Shown here piece by piece: positions 63,268 to 64,000 of a stretch of 64,000 bases of DNA. The stretch lies in the NCBI RefSeq assembly GCF_006980715.1, contig NZ_SBHN01000009.1, positions 1-64,000 of the forward strand. Direction: 5' to 3'. Source of the DNA: Telmatospirillum sp. J64-1 (GTDB lineage: Bacteria; Pseudomonadota; Alphaproteobacteria; Rhodospirillales; Magnetospirillaceae). The position numbers and the translations under genes are program-made. Position 1 is the first letter of the stretch, and each line of letters starts with the position of its first letter. The notes below the pieces were generated by a model. That model was not told where the DNA came from. It made no database searches and saw nothing but the letters and a program-made list of their open reading frames with translations.

Positions 63268-63906
63268 TCAGCCTTCCATCGCCGCGCGGGCTTCAGCCTC
63301 GCGGGCCAGGGCGCGCTGCACCGCCTGGCGGGCGCCGACGCGCTCGAAATGGGCGGCGTAATTGCCATAGGCGCTAACATCCAGGTTCAGTGCCTTGGCC
63401 CAGCTGAAGAAGACGTAGGCATAGGCATCGGCCACGGAATAGTCCCCCAGCAGCCATTCCCGGCCTTCGAGCATCTTCTCGATCATGCCAAAGTTCTGCG
63501 CCGTTCCCTCGCGGGCGATCTCCAGCAGGCGCCCTTCCGAACCAGGGGCATCGCAGATGCGTGCGGGACCGAAGAAACGGCCGATCACCGGATGCACGCC
63601 GGACGAGAACCAGCAAAGCAGCGACAGCGCCTCGACTTCCTTGACCAGATCGCCGCTGGGCAGCAGCCTGGCTTCGGGGAAAGTGCGGGCGATATAGGTC
63701 AGGATGGCGGGATTCTCGGTCAGGACGCACCCGCCGATATCCAGGGCAGGCACCTTGCCCTTGGGATTGATGGCCAGATATTCCGGCTGCTTGTGCTGGC
63801 CCTTGCGCAGATAAACGGGCTTGGCCTCGAATTGCGCGCCCGTTTCTTCCAGGGCGACATGCGGCACCAGCGAACAGGCGCCGGGCGAATAATAGAGCGT
63901 CAGCAT
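63268..63906 (-). CDS. Glutathione S-transferase, beta-class-like
   Basis: Protein of 212 aa. The N-terminus LTLYYSPGACSLVPHVAL is the bacterial beta-class signature with the active-site Cys10. The glutathione-binding NPKGKVPALDI and LTENPAILTYIA follow, then a helical C-terminal domain with LLGDYSVADAYAYV. The ATG was chosen to fit the family N-terminus; an upstream in-frame ATG adds 20 unlikely residues. Detoxification role; the second GST of the window and not closely similar to the first. Confidence 0.92.
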   Translation of the reverse strand: MLTLYYSPGACSLVPHVALEETGAQFEAKPVYLRKGQHKQPEYLAINPKGKVPALDIGGCVLTENPAILTYIARTFPEARLLPSGDLVKEVEALSLLCWFSSGVHPVIGRFFGPARICDAPGSEGRLLEIAREGTAQNFGMIEKMLEGREWLLGDYSVADAYAYVFFSWAKALNLDVSAYGNYAAHFERVGARQAVQRALAREAEARAAMEG

Positions 63907-64000
63907 GAAAGCCTCTGTCCAACGTTGAAATGGGAGGAGTGTCGCGCCTCCCGCCGCCTGCGGCAAGCCCTAAGGATTCCAGTGGATTGCGGAGCAATCT

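Overview
This is a GC-rich, densely coding window with Gram-negative, alphaproteobacterial features. These include an aa3-type oxidase coupled to alternative complex III, a CHASE4 hybrid kinase, an HWE/HisKA_2 kinase, a DUF2325 protein, serralysin-like RTX secretion substrates and long same-strand operons joined by ATGA/TGATG overlaps. A Rhodospirillales-like relative is my best guess from gene content only; no rRNA or tRNA is present to test it. I saw no transposase, integrase, phage gene or CRISPR array.

Layout. 1-6255 (minus): a reductive pyrimidine degradation operon, preT-preA-ureidopropionase-TetR(RutR-like)-dihydropyrimidinase, with a RutR-like palindrome upstream. 6494-8464: a chemoreceptor. 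8502-10623: a quinone oxidoreductase/HbpS-like pair divergent from a GST. 10638-16330 (minus): a six-gene operon for a polyamine/opine-type ABC transporter plus a DUF1028 protein and an M20 deacylase. 16649-21448: an HpaB-type flavin oxygenase, a RutF/HpaC-like flavin reductase and a RidA-like protein, divergent from a LysR regulator, next to a 2-hydroxyacid dehydrogenase and an AroQ-like protein with altered active-site residues. 21583-24004: a multicopper oxidase and an aldo/keto reductase. 24270-25505: a small coiled-coil protein and an atypical response regulator.

25750-37135 is the respiratory core. A plus-strand run (lipocytochrome c, CoxII with heme c, CoxI-CoxIII fusion, small membrane protein, diheme cytochrome c) converges with a minus-strand actABCDEF operon for alternative complex III, preceded by an SDR. 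Electrons should pass quinol -> ACIII -> cytochrome c -> caa3-type oxidase. 38381-44556 (plus) is a tight operon of a ThDP enzyme, an enolase-superfamily dehydratase/racemase, a fused FAD/Fe-S 2-hydroxyacid dehydrogenase and an orphan 'sensory rhodopsin transducer' (ASRT) protein. This suggests sugar-acid or hydroxyacid oxidation with an attached small-molecule-binding protein, not phototransduction.

44583-48350 holds two divergent RTX-type secreted proteins (one an M10 metalloprotease) around an AT-rich control region. A GH15 glucoamylase/trehalase-like enzyme and a P2-type cation ATPase with altered ion-site residues follow. 53076-62610 is a signalling stretch: a YdcF protein, a diguanylate cyclase, a hybrid kinase, an HWE-type kinase, an EAL phosphodiesterase and a DUF2325 coiled-coil protein. 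The window ends with a guanine-deaminase-like enzyme convergent with a GST. The most unusual signals are the HpaB/RutF-like/RidA-like module with its degenerate AroQ neighbour, the ASRT operon, and the unusual proton-channel residues in the oxidase.
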